Shown piece by piece: positions 56,142 to 64,000 of a DNA stretch of 64,000 bases. A program made the position numbers and the translations under genes. Source of the stretch: Colwellia sp. Arc7-635 (GTDB taxonomy: Bacteria > Pseudomonadota > Gammaproteobacteria > Enterobacterales > Alteromonadaceae); assembly GCF_003971255.1 (NCBI RefSeq), contig NZ_CP034660.1:2418001-2482000 (forward strand). Reading direction: 5' to 3'. How positions within the stretch are numbered: position 1 is the stretch's first letter; each line of letters starts with the position of its first letter. Under the pieces are notes generated by a model that searched no databases, was not told where the DNA came from, and worked only from the letters and a program-made list of their open reading frames with translations.

Positions 56142-57152
56142 TTAACTATTAGTAGTTTGATAAGTTGTGTTATAAGTTGTATTTTTTTCTGACATAAACT
56201 GCTTAAGATATGCTGAAGCGCCAAGCAGTCCAGGCTGCTCTTCCGTAACAATAAATGTTGCAATAGGGTGATTAAAACTTGATAAACGCCCTTTTTCGTC
56301 AAATCGTTTTCTAAATTCACTTTCAGTGAAAAATTCGATAAAGCGTGGAACAATGCCACCGGCAATATACATCCCACCATAACTCCCGAGCGTTAGTGCT
56401 AGGTTACCGGCGAAGCTGCCTAAAATGCGACAAAATTGCGCTAAAGTCTCAACGGCTAATGGATTGCTTTTTGACAATGCGCTGGCCGTAATTTCTTTTG
56501 CTGATAATTGGCTAGCAATACCATTTTTTGTATAACTCAGCGCTTGGTAAATCTGTTCAATGCCTAAGCCTGACAACAGCTGCTCATAAGAAACATGAGC
56601 ATACTTAGTTAACAAAAAATTTAAAATGGCGATTTCTTGTTGATCAATAGGCGCAAAATCTACATGGCCACCTTCACCGCTTAAGCTATGCCAAGCGGAA
56701 TTTATTGATATTAAATTAGCGACACCTAAGCCTGTGCCTGGTCCGCAAATAGAAATAGGTTTGTTTTCAATAACGTTTCCGTTACCTACTTGCACCTTTT
56801 GCTGCGCGCTTAACTGCGGAATAGCATGTGCTATAGCGGTAAAGTCATTAATTAGTACCAATTCACTTAGCCCTAATTGTGCTTTTAACTCAGTCATGGA
56901 AAATTGCCATGGTAAATTGGTCATCACAATGAGGTCTTTATCTACCGGGCAAGCGATTGCTAAACATGCATTGATATGCTGATTTTCTAATTGTTGAGCA
57001 CTAATGAAGTTTGCTAAAACATCAGCCAAACCTGCGAAGTCGGCACACGTATAAATGGTGATATTAACAATGTCGCCCTGCTCGTTTATTTGTGCAACGC
57101 GCATATTGGTGCCACCAATATCTGCAATAATGTTTATCTCATTACTGAGCAT
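56142..57152 (-). CDS. glk: Glucokinase
   Basis: 336 residues, the Glk family proper (not ROK). ATP-binding ADIGGTNMRVAQ at the N-terminus, LINDFTAIAHAIP, GPGTGLGVANLI and SLSGEGGHVDFAP (family signature near the active site). It phosphorylates glucose to glucose 6-phosphate, the substrate of Zwf encoded in the same operon, so non-PTS glucose can enter the pathway directly. It sits two bases after edd. Confidence 0.93.
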   Translation of the reverse strand: MLSNEINIIADIGGTNMRVAQINEQGDIVNITIYTCADFAGLADVLANFISAQQLENQHINACLAIACPVDKDLIVMTNLPWQFSMTELKAQLGLSELVLINDFTAIAHAIPQLSAQQKVQVGNGNVIENKPISICGPGTGLGVANLISINSAWHSLSGEGGHVDFAPIDQQEIAILNFLLTKYAHVSYEQLLSGLGIEQIYQALSYTKNGIASQLSAKEITASALSKSNPLAVETLAQFCRILGSFAGNLALTLGSYGGMYIAGGIVPRFIEFFTESEFRKRFDEKGRLSSFNHPIATFIVTEEQPGLLGASAYLKQFMSEKNTTYNTTYQTTNS

Positions 57153-57154
57153 GC

Positions 57155-59005
57155 TTACGCCCCACCGACAATATTTTCATCAAATAATGAACATGCACCC
57201 GTTTCAGCTGAGCTTAAGTTGCGACGCATAAAGCCAAATAGTTCACGTCCCATACCTTGATGGTGGCCATTCACTTTAAATAATGCATTTTCACGTGCTG
57301 CTAGTTCACTTTCTTCAACTAATAAGGTTAACTCACCACTTTCACCGTCAAGTAAGATCATATCACCGGTTTTAATCTTGGATATTAAACCGCCGTCCAA
57401 TGCTTCTGGGCATAAATGAATCGCTGCAGGCACTTTACCTGACGCGCCTGACATTCTGCCATCAGTCACTAAAGCCACTTTAAAACCTTTATCTTGTAAT
57501 ACGCCTAACGGTGGCGTTAATTTGTGTAATTCAGGCATACCGCGAGCTTTTGGCCCTTGGAAGCGAACAACGGCAATAAAGTCTTTTTCTAATTCACCGG
57601 CATTAAAAGCGATATCAAGCTCATGTTGATCTTCAAAAACAACGGCAGGTGCTTTAATAACAAAGCTGCCTTCACGAAGTGAAGAGGTTTTTAATACCGA
57701 AACACCTAAGTTACCTTTCATAACTTGTAAGCCGCCATGGCTACTAAAAGGTTTCTCAACGGTGGCAATAATTTCTGCATCACCCGAGCTCGTTGCTCCG
57801 TCGATCCAAATTAATTTACCGTCTTCCATTACTGGGCGCTGGGTATAACGCGTTAAACCGCGGCCACAAATAGTTTCAACATCTTCATGAACCAAACCAG
57901 ATTCAATCAATTCTTTGAATAACAATGCCATACCACCCGCTTCTTGAAACTGGTTAATGTCAGCATGACCATTTGGATAAATACGGGTTAATAGCGGCAC
58001 GGCATCAGATAAATCATTAAAATCTTGGAAATTAATAATAATACCTGCCGCTTTAGCAAAAGCGATAATGTGCATGGTTAAGTTTGTTGAACCGCCAGTT
58101 GCTAATAAAGCAACAATGGCATTAACAATTGAGCGCTCATCAACCATTTTGCCTATTGGCATATAATTACCTGATTGTTGAGTCAAACGAGTAACTTGTC
58201 GCGCTGCCGCTTTAGTTAACTCTTCACGTAATTGGGTGTTTGGTGCAACAAATGATGCCCCTGGCAAATGCAAGCCCATCACTTCAACCACTAATTGATT
58301 AGAATTAGCTGTGCCAAAGAATGTACAAGTACCTGCGCTGTGATAAGACGCCGACTCGGCTTCTAGTAACTCTTCTTCGCCCACTTCGCCTTGAGCATAT
58401 TGCTGACGAACACGTGCTTTATCTTTATTTGGTAGGCCTGAAGGCATTGGACCAGCAGGAACAAATACCGTCGGTAGATGACCAAAGGTCATACTAGCGA
58501 TCATCAAACCGGGTACTATTTTGTCGCAAATACCTAACATTAATGCGCCATCAAACATATTATGAGACAGCGCTACAGCAGTCGACATTGCAATAACATC
58601 GCGGCTCATCAGGCTTAAATCCATACCTGGTTGACCCTGTGTAACACCATCACACATCGCAGGAACACCACCAGCAAATTGTGCTACCCCGCCAGTTTCT
58701 TTTACCGCTGCTTTGATGATTTCTGGATAAGTTTGGTAAGGTTGATGCGCTGAAAGCATGTCATTGTAGGCTGAAATAATAGCAACATCAGAATGATTAA
58801 CACCACGTAAAGTCGCTTTATCATCTTTACCACAAGCAGCAAAACCATGTGCTAAGTTGCCACAAGATAAGTTAGCTCGATGGACAGTGGTTGATTTTTC
58901 ACCGGCTATTTTTTCCAGGTAAGCGCCACGGCTTGCTTTACTACGGTCAATAATTCGCTGAGTAATTTGTAAAACACTTTTGTTCATAACATATTTATTC
59001 ATCAT
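57155..59005 (-). CDS. edd: 6-phosphogluconate dehydratase
   Basis: 616 residues from the ATG at 59005, whose A is shared with the pgl stop (TAATG). IlvD/Edd family with Fe-S cluster cysteines in [19 protein letters not shown] and [11 protein letters not shown], and family motifs [29 protein letters not shown] and [23 protein letters not shown]. It dehydrates 6-phosphogluconate to KDPG. Normal length (E. coli 603). Confidence 0.97.
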   Translation of the reverse strand: MMNKYVMNKSVLQITQRIIDRSKASRGAYLEKIAGEKSTTVHRANLSCGNLAHGFAACGKDDKATLRGVNHSDVAIISAYNDMLSAHQPYQTYPEIIKAAVKETGGVAQFAGGVPAMCDGVTQGQPGMDLSLMSRDVIAMSTAVALSHNMFDGALMLGICDKIVPGLMIASMTFGHLPTVFVPAGPMPSGLPNKDKARVRQQYAQGEVGEEELLEAESASYHSAGTCTFFGTANSNQLVVEVMGLHLPGASFVAPNTQLREELTKAAARQVTRLTQQSGNYMPIGKMVDERSIVNAIVALLATGGSTNLTMHIIAFAKAAGIIINFQDFNDLSDAVPLLTRIYPNGHADINQFQEAGGMALLFKELIESGLVHEDVETICGRGLTRYTQRPVMEDGKLIWIDGATSSGDAEIIATVEKPFSSHGGLQVMKGNLGVSVLKTSSLREGSFVIKAPAVVFEDQHELDIAFNAGELEKDFIAVVRFQGPKARGMPELHKLTPPLGVLQDKGFKVALVTDGRMSGASGKVPAAIHLCPEALDGGLISKIKTGDMILLDGESGELTLLVEESELAARENALFKVNGHHQGMGRELFGFMRRNLSSAETGACSLFDENIVGGA

Positions 59006-59697
59006 TATTCTGCCCAATATACTTGTGTGTTAACGTCTGGCGCTTGTAAAAACGCTCTGATCGGCATTTCTTTGCATTCTTGTCCGGCAATAGCTTTGGC
59101 TAATACCTGTTTTTTACTCGCACCACTGATGTGTAAAAAAGTATTTTTACTTTGTGCTAATGCGGCAAAGCTAAAGCTAATACGTTGATGTGGCGCCGTT
59201 TGCGGCACAACTTTTAATAAAGCCGGACTATTCAGTGATAAACAAGTCTCTATTTCATCACTGCATGGAAATAGCGAGGCGGTATGGCCATCTTCACCCA
59301 TGCCTAAAATAAGCACATCTAATGGTAACAACTGCTGATTAACCGCTAAATTTAAATCATCTAACGTGTCATCACTGAGTGTTTCACCTTGTTTTAAATG
59401 AAAAAACTTAGCATTAACGGCTTCATTTTGTATCAAGTTTTCATATACTAATTTGGTGTTGCTATCACTTGAGTCAATCTCGACCCAGCGCTCATCTGCT
59501 AAGGTAATAGTAATCGCTTGCCATGCCAGTTTTTTCTTCGACAAGGCATGAAAAAAACCTTTCGGTGTAGAGCCACCAGAAACAGCAATACTCGCGCTGC
59601 CCTTGGTCTTAACGGCAGCGGTTAATATTGCAGCAACTTTATCGGCAAGTGCTTCATCTAATAATTTACGTTGTTCGAATTCATTAATTTGATACAT
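59005..59697 (-). CDS. pgl: 6-phosphogluconolactonase (DevB type)
   Basis: 230 residues from the ATG at 59697, which overlaps the zwf stop by one base. NagB/RpiA-like fold with ISVSGGSTPKGFFHALS, TLADERWV and LILGMGEDGHTASLFP, all typical for Pgl. It hydrolyses 6-phosphogluconolactone. Both its junctions with zwf and edd have the same GA-ATAATG form, suggesting coupled translation. Confidence 0.95.
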   Translation of the reverse strand: MYQINEFEQRKLLDEALADKVAAILTAAVKTKGSASIAVSGGSTPKGFFHALSKKKLAWQAITITLADERWVEIDSSDSNTKLVYENLIQNEAVNAKFFHLKQGETLSDDTLDDLNLAVNQQLLPLDVLILGMGEDGHTASLFPCSDEIETCLSLNSPALLKVVPQTAPHQRISFSFAALAQSKNTFLHISGASKKQVLAKAIAGQECKEMPIRAFLQAPDVNTQVYWAE

Positions 59698-61166
59698 TAT
59701 TCTACCCATTGGCGATCATCGCGTGCGATTAGAGAAATAGAGGACACTGGTCCCCATGAACCGGCAGCATAAGGCTTAGGCGCTTCATGCGTAGATTGCC
59801 AAGCAGCAATAATACTATCAGCCCATTCCCATGCAGCTTCAACTTCATCGCGACGAACGAATAGAGATTGATCACCTTTAATCACTTCAAGTAATAAGCG
59901 CTCATAAGCGTCAACCACACGTTGATTGTCATACGCTTTAGAAAAACTTAAATCGAGTTTGTTTTCATGAATTTGCATTTGTGAAGCAATGCCCGGAATT
60001 TTATTCATCATCTCAAGCTCAACACCTTCATCGGGTTGTAGACGAATAGTTAATTTATTTGACGGTAAATCGGCATAGCTTTCACTAAAAATATTATGAG
60101 CTTGCTGTTTGAAGTGAACGACAATTTCGCTGTGTTTTTGCGGCATACGTTTACCTGTACGCAAATAAAATGGCACTCCAGCCCATCGCCAGTTATCAAT
60201 TTCAGCTTTAATAGCGACAAAAGTTTCTGTTGAGCTATTTGTTTTAGCCCCTTCTTCGTTCAAATAACCAGGGACAGCAACACCATTCAAATAGCCGTCA
60301 GCATATTGACCGCGCACGGTTTTATCTTTAACATTTTGGCGAGTGATTGGTTTAAGCGCTTTGATTACCTTAAGCTTTTCATCACGAACACTATCAGCAC
60401 TTAAATTAGCTGGTGGCTCCATGGCTAGTAATGACAGCACTTGCAATAAATGGTTTTGTACCATATCTCGCATTTGTCCTGCTTCATCATAAAAGCCCCA
60501 ACGCCCTTCAATACCAACACTTTCAGCAACCGTTATTTGCACATGATCAATACAATTTCTATCCCAATTATTGGTAAAAAGTGTATTCGCAAAACGTAGC
60601 ACTAAAAGGTTTAATACCGTTTCTTTACCTAAATAGTGATCGATACGGTAAATTTGATTTTCCTTGAAGAAACGAGAAACCTGATCATTAATCACTTTTG
60701 ATGACTCAAGGCAGTGACCAATAGGCTTTTCCATTACAACTCTGTCATTACTATTAATTAGCTTAGCGGCTTTTAAACCTTCACTAATGTCACCGTAAAT
60801 AGCTGGCGGTGTCGAATAATAGTAAACACGTGCACCTTGTGCCACGGATAAAGTTTTAGCTAATTTGCTGTAAGAATTAGTTTCTTTAAAATCGAGTTGT
60901 TGATAAACCAGCTTAGCTAAAAATTTGGTCACCGTGTCAGCGTCTAAAGCTTCAGATATAAATTCATCTAAGCTATCTTCAATCTGTTTGCTAAATTGTT
61001 CGATGGTCAACTCATTTCGAGCCACCGCAATAATACGGGTATCGTCACTCAATAGGCCGGCAAGCTCTAATTGATATAAAGAAGGTAAAAGTTTGCGGCG
61101 TGACAAGTCACCTAACGCTCCAAAAATAACAATCTCGCTTGCTAACGGGCAATCTATATTTTTCAT
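59697..61166 (-). CDS. zwf: Glucose-6-phosphate 1-dehydrogenase
   Basis: 489 residues from the ATG at 61166; an in-frame TTG five codons earlier is unnecessary. NADP-binding VIFGALGDLSRRKLLPSLYQL at the N-terminus, substrate and catalytic motif RIDHYLGKETV, and EKPIGHCLESS. It opens the oxidative branch that feeds both the pentose phosphate and Entner-Doudoroff routes. First gene of the operon; two HexR-like boxes lie 29-104 bp upstream of its start. Confidence 0.97.
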   Translation of the reverse strand: MKNIDCPLASEIVIFGALGDLSRRKLLPSLYQLELAGLLSDDTRIIAVARNELTIEQFSKQIEDSLDEFISEALDADTVTKFLAKLVYQQLDFKETNSYSKLAKTLSVAQGARVYYYSTPPAIYGDISEGLKAAKLINSNDRVVMEKPIGHCLESSKVINDQVSRFFKENQIYRIDHYLGKETVLNLLVLRFANTLFTNNWDRNCIDHVQITVAESVGIEGRWGFYDEAGQMRDMVQNHLLQVLSLLAMEPPANLSADSVRDEKLKVIKALKPITRQNVKDKTVRGQYADGYLNGVAVPGYLNEEGAKTNSSTETFVAIKAEIDNWRWAGVPFYLRTGKRMPQKHSEIVVHFKQQAHNIFSESYADLPSNKLTIRLQPDEGVELEMMNKIPGIASQMQIHENKLDLSFSKAYDNQRVVDAYERLLLEVIKGDQSLFVRRDEVEAAWEWADSIIAAWQSTHEAPKPYAAGSWGPVSSISLIARDDRQWVE

Positions 61167-61194
61167 AGCATGTATTCTCAATTATTTATTTTAT

Positions 61195-61209
61195 TGTAAC
61201 TAAACTACA
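61195..61209 (-). promoter_or_regulatory. HexR-like operator 1, zwf side
   Basis: TGTAACTAAACTACA matches the known Shewanella-type HexR palindrome TGTAATTAAATTACA at 13 of 15 positions. It lies 29 bp before the zwf start, where binding would block transcription. Confidence 0.65.
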
Positions 61210-61255
61210 TTTAAAGCTAATTTATCTGCTATAGCTTCATCAGTAAAGCTCTTTT

Positions 61256-61270
61256 TGTAATATTACTACA
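61256..61270 (-). promoter_or_regulatory. HexR-like operator 2
   Basis: TGTAATATTACTACA keeps both outer arms of the HexR palindrome (11 of 15 positions; most differences in the centre). It is 61 bp from operator 1, about six helical turns. Confidence 0.5.
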
Positions 61271-61335
61271 TTATTCGATTTTCATTTAATATTAACGCCT
61301 TCAAGGCTAATTTCTTACGAAAAAAGATTAAAGGT

Positions 61336-61365
61336 TTGCAAAATTCAGCACTTTTGCTTTATATT
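61336..61365 (+). promoter_or_regulatory. Candidate sigma-70 promoter of hexR
   Basis: TTGCAA (61336-61341) and TATATT (61360-61365) with an 18-base spacer, about 130 bp before the hexR start. Read by eye only; spacing is slightly long. Confidence 0.35.
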
Positions 61366-61495
61366 AGTCTAAATTGTGAAATAAATTTTCATAAATTCTG
61401 TTTTTTAAACAGAAAACAAATTACAGTTACCCTACAATTGGTAAGAATAAACCAATAATATGACCAATTAAGTAACACGCTAAGGCTTAAAAGCA

Positions 61496-62344
61496 ATGAA
61501 TATATTAGAAAAGATCGCCAACGAGTTAGATACCTTTAGCAAGTCTGAACGTAAAGTTGCAGAAGTTATACTATCATCACCAGGCACTGTTATACATGCC
61601 AGTATTGCTGCCTTGGCCAAACAAGCTAACATAAGTGAACCCACTGTAAATCGCTTTTGTCGACGACTCGATACTAAAGGTTATCCCGACTTTAAACTCC
61701 ATTTAGCGCAAAGCTTAGCGAATGGTACGCCCTACGTAAATCGTCATGTAGATGAAAATGATTCGGCTGAAGAATATACATCAAAAATTTTTGAATCAAC
61801 CATGGCAAATTTAGAACTTGCCCGCAAAAGTTTAGATACATCAACGATCAATCGCTCCGTTGACCTGCTCACTCAAGCAAATAAAATTTCCTTTTTTGGC
61901 TTAGGAGCTTCTGCCGTAGTTGCTCATGACGCGCAAAATAAATTTTTCCGCTTCAATGTACCTGTCGTCTATTTTGATGACATATTAATGCAACGTATGA
62001 GTGCTATAAATAGTCGACAAGGTGATGTCGTCGTTGTTATTTCGCATACCGGTAGAACAAAGTCATTAGTTGATGTCGCAAGTTTAGCTCGCGAGAACGA
62101 TGCCACTGTTATTGGTATTACGACCGCCGGCACGCCGTTAGCAAAAGAATGTAACATTGTACTTTCAGTCGATGTTGCAGAAGACACCGACTTATACATG
62201 CCAATGGCATCACGTATAGCCCAACTGACATTAATTGATTGTTTAGCTACAGGCTTTACGTTACGTCGCGGTACGAAATTTAGAGATAACTTAAAGAAAG
62301 TTAAAGACAGCTTACGAAGCTCTCGCTTTGAACGAAAAGATTAA
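61496..62344 (+). CDS. hexR: HexR, RpiR-family regulator of central carbon metabolism
   Basis: 282 residues. N-terminal HTH_6 domain (about 1-77: LDTFSKSERKVAEVILSSPGTVIHASIAALAKQANISEPTVNRFCRRL) and a C-terminal SIS sugar-phosphate domain (about 120-255: ISFFGLGASAVVAHDAQNKFFRF, VVVVISHTGRTKSLVDVA). In Shewanella and Pseudomonas, HexR binds KDPG and controls zwf, edd, eda, pyk and others. Its divergent position to zwf and the HexR boxes between them fit direct control. Only 69 bp separate it from pyk. Confidence 0.94.
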   Translation: MNILEKIANELDTFSKSERKVAEVILSSPGTVIHASIAALAKQANISEPTVNRFCRRLDTKGYPDFKLHLAQSLANGTPYVNRHVDENDSAEEYTSKIFESTMANLELARKSLDTSTINRSVDLLTQANKISFFGLGASAVVAHDAQNKFFRFNVPVVYFDDILMQRMSAINSRQGDVVVVISHTGRTKSLVDVASLARENDATVIGITTAGTPLAKECNIVLSVDVAEDTDLYMPMASRIAQLTLIDCLATGFTLRRGTKFRDNLKKVKDSLRSSRFERKD

Positions 62345-62352
62345 TCAGTAAA

Positions 62353-62371
62353 TATCGGTTTATCACCGATA
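62353..62371 (+). other. Small hairpin between hexR and pyk
   Basis: TATCGGT (62353-62359) pairs with ACCGATA (62365-62371). It is too short and lacks a T tract for a strong terminator, so read-through from hexR to pyk is expected, perhaps attenuated. Confidence 0.35.
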
Positions 62372-62413
62372 ACCATTATATACACAGAACATTTCATAAA
62401 TTTAAGGATTACG

Positions 62414-63868
62414 ATGCCTAGAAGAACAAAAATTGTCGCGACATTAGGTCCGGCAACAGACGATAGATCAGTATTAAAACAAGTACTCGCTGCGGGTGTT
62501 AATGTTGTCAGATTAAATTTCTCTCACGGTATTCCACAAGATCATATCGACCGCGCAAATACTGTGCGTGAATTGTCAAAAGAGCTTGGTATTTATGTTG
62601 GCATTTTAGGCGACTTACAAGGTCCTAAAATTCGAGTTTCTACTTTTAAAAATGGCCCAATTAAACTCGCTATCGGCGATAAGTTTGAATTAGATGCCTC
62701 ACTGGCCAAAGGCGAAGGTTGCCAAGAAAAAGTCGGCATTGATTACAAAAAACTTCCTCAAGACGTTGTTGCTGGTGATATTTTATTACTTGATGATGGC
62801 CGTGTACAACTGCGTGTACTTGAAACCAAAGGGCAATCAGTTTTTACTGAAGTAACCGTTGGTGGACCTTTATCGAACAATAAAGGTATTAACCGTCAAG
62901 GTGGCGGCCTTACTGCGCCAGCATTGACAGATAAAGATAAAGATGACATTAAATTGGCAGCAAAAATCGATGTTGATTTTCTTGCGGTATCTTTTCCTCG
63001 TGACGCAGCTGATATGCGCGAAGCGCGTTTATTAGCGCAAGAAGCTGGCTGTGACGCTCGTTTAGTCTCAAAAATTGAGCGTGCTGAAGCGGTAAACGAC
63101 GATAAAGTACTAGACGGTATTATCTTAGCGTCTGATGTTGTAATGGTTGCACGTGGTGATCTAGGTGTTGAGATTGGCGATGCTGCTTTAGTTGGCAAGC
63201 AAAAACACATTATTGCCCGTAGCCGTCAATTGAACCGTGTGGTTATTACCGCAACGCAAATGATGGAGACCATGATTGAAAACCCAATGCCTACACGTGC
63301 TGAAGTCATGGATGTTGCCAATGCCGTACTTGATGGTACAGATGCCGTTATGCTTTCGGCTGAAACCGCTGCAGGCAAATACCCTGTCGAAACTGTAAAA
63401 GCGATGGCTAGTGTGTGTATTGGCGCTGAGAAAGAAAGCTCGGTAACTACTTCAAGACATCGTGTTGAAATGGTATTTACTGAAGTTTCTGAAACCATTG
63501 CTTTATCAGCAATGTATGCTGCGAATCATTTAGATGGTGTTAAAGCAATAATTGCCTTAACGGAATCAGGCCATACAACAAAAATAATGTCGCGAATTTC
63601 TTCTGGTTTGCCAATTTATTCATTGTCTCGTCATAGTAAAACCTTAACTAAAACAGCAATTTATCGTGGTGTTTACCCAGTTTCTTATGATTCGACAGAC
63701 GCAGACAATGCTGAAAAAATGGCCCAAGACGTGTTAACAGCTGTCGTTAAAGGCACTGAACTTGCCATTGGCGATAAAGTAATATTAACCCATGGTGATT
63801 TAATGGAAACTGTTGGGGCTACAAATACCTTAAAAGTATTAACCCTTACTAAAAAGAACTTTGTTTAA
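62414..63868 (+). CDS. pyk: Pyruvate kinase (PykA type)
   Basis: 484 residues. [17 protein letters not shown] start, [21 protein letters not shown], the active-site region [10 protein letters not shown] with the catalytic Lys, [12 protein letters not shown] and [47 protein letters not shown]. Length and N-terminus agree with the PykA isoform (480 residues in E. coli). It makes pyruvate and ATP from phosphoenolpyruvate. TAAGGATTACG upstream provides a good ribosome-binding site. Confidence 0.96.
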   Translation: MPRRTKIVATLGPATDDRSVLKQVLAAGVNVVRLNFSHGIPQDHIDRANTVRELSKELGIYVGILGDLQGPKIRVSTFKNGPIKLAIGDKFELDASLAKGEGCQEKVGIDYKKLPQDVVAGDILLLDDGRVQLRVLETKGQSVFTEVTVGGPLSNNKGINRQGGGLTAPALTDKDKDDIKLAAKIDVDFLAVSFPRDAADMREARLLAQEAGCDARLVSKIERAEAVNDDKVLDGIILASDVVMVARGDLGVEIGDAALVGKQKHIIARSRQLNRVVITATQMMETMIENPMPTRAEVMDVANAVLDGTDAVMLSAETAAGKYPVETVKAMASVCIGAEKESSVTTSRHRVEMVFTEVSETIALSAMYAANHLDGVKAIIALTESGHTTKIMSRISSGLPIYSLSRHSKTLTKTAIYRGVYPVSYDSTDADNAEKMAQDVLTAVVKGTELAIGDKVILTHGDLMETVGATNTLKVLTLTKKNFV

Positions 63869-63958
63869 CGCGTTCGTTTTAATTTTAGTTAACTAATATC
63901 TCACAGGTATTGGATAACTCGAACCAAAGTCGTATATAACGAAGCGTTCATAACTAAT

Positions 63959-63990
63959 AAAAAAGGTAGCTTAAGTGCTACCTTTTTTAT
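63959..63990 (+). terminator. Intrinsic terminator after pyk
   Basis: GGTAGC (63965-63970) and GCTACC (63977-63982), flanked by A and T runs (AAAAA before, TTTTTTAT after). Canonical. Confidence 0.85.
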
Positions 63991-64000
63991 TGTCTGTTGC

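Overview
The window reads as a chromosome segment of a marine gammaproteobacterium of the order Alteromonadales, most likely Colwelliaceae (Colwellia or Thalassotalea type). The basis is the low GC content, the codon use, the Shewanella/Colwellia-like gene orders (hexR-pyk divergent from zwf-pgl-edd-glk-eda; bioA divergent from bioBFCD; a lapA-lapBC-tolC-ompA-lapG-lapD biofilm locus) and the presence of PEP-CTERM proteins. This placement is an inference from gene content; no database search was run. No rRNA, tRNA, insertion sequence, prophage or CRISPR array was seen.

Layout. 0.1-10 kb: scattered single genes (YghU-type and second glutathione transferases, EAL-HDOD protein, nucleotide pyrophosphatase-like enzyme, purine phosphoribosyltransferase, TPR lipoprotein, orphan HicB antitoxin, PepE dipeptidase). 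10-15.4 kb: biotin synthesis, with bioBFCD divergent from bioA and a probable BirA operator between them. 15.4-26.6 kb: asnS, nitroreductase, sppA, ansA, a PEP-CTERM protein with a candidate sigma-54 promoter, a large DUF349 protein, YeaC and a zinc-ribbon membrane protein. 26.6-35.2 kb: alanine/sodium symporter, M14 carboxypeptidase, thioredoxin-like protein, minCDE, zapA with its small coiled-coil partner, and a SulP transporter. Almost every gene in this last stretch is broken by single-base insertions or deletions, including conserved cell-division genes, so a low-quality sequence stretch is the most economical explanation.

35.6-54.1 kb: a complete Lap-type surface adhesin locus on the minus strand. 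A 3364-residue adhesin with a LapG cleavage site near its N-terminus and 27 tandem copies of a 104-residue domain (each exactly 312 bp) is followed by its type I secretion machine (LapB, LapC, TolC/LapE), an OmpA-like lipoprotein, the periplasmic protease LapG and the c-di-GMP receptor LapD. As read, lapG carries one in-frame TAA just before its catalytic domain, which would remove the adhesin-release protease. The adhesin appears to hold no lysine or arginine over about 2950 residues.

54.4-64 kb: a second PEP-CTERM gene, again with a sigma-54-like promoter, then the Entner-Doudoroff operon zwf-pgl-edd-glk-eda, with two HexR-like boxes in the divergent region in front of hexR and pyk.

The most noteworthy points are the lapG nonsense codon beside an intact adhesin cleavage site, the Lys/Arg-free repeat array with two interleaved repeat subtypes, the paired sigma-54 promoters of the two PEP-CTERM genes, and the dense cluster of indels at 26.5-35 kb. 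No clearly new multi-gene system was found.
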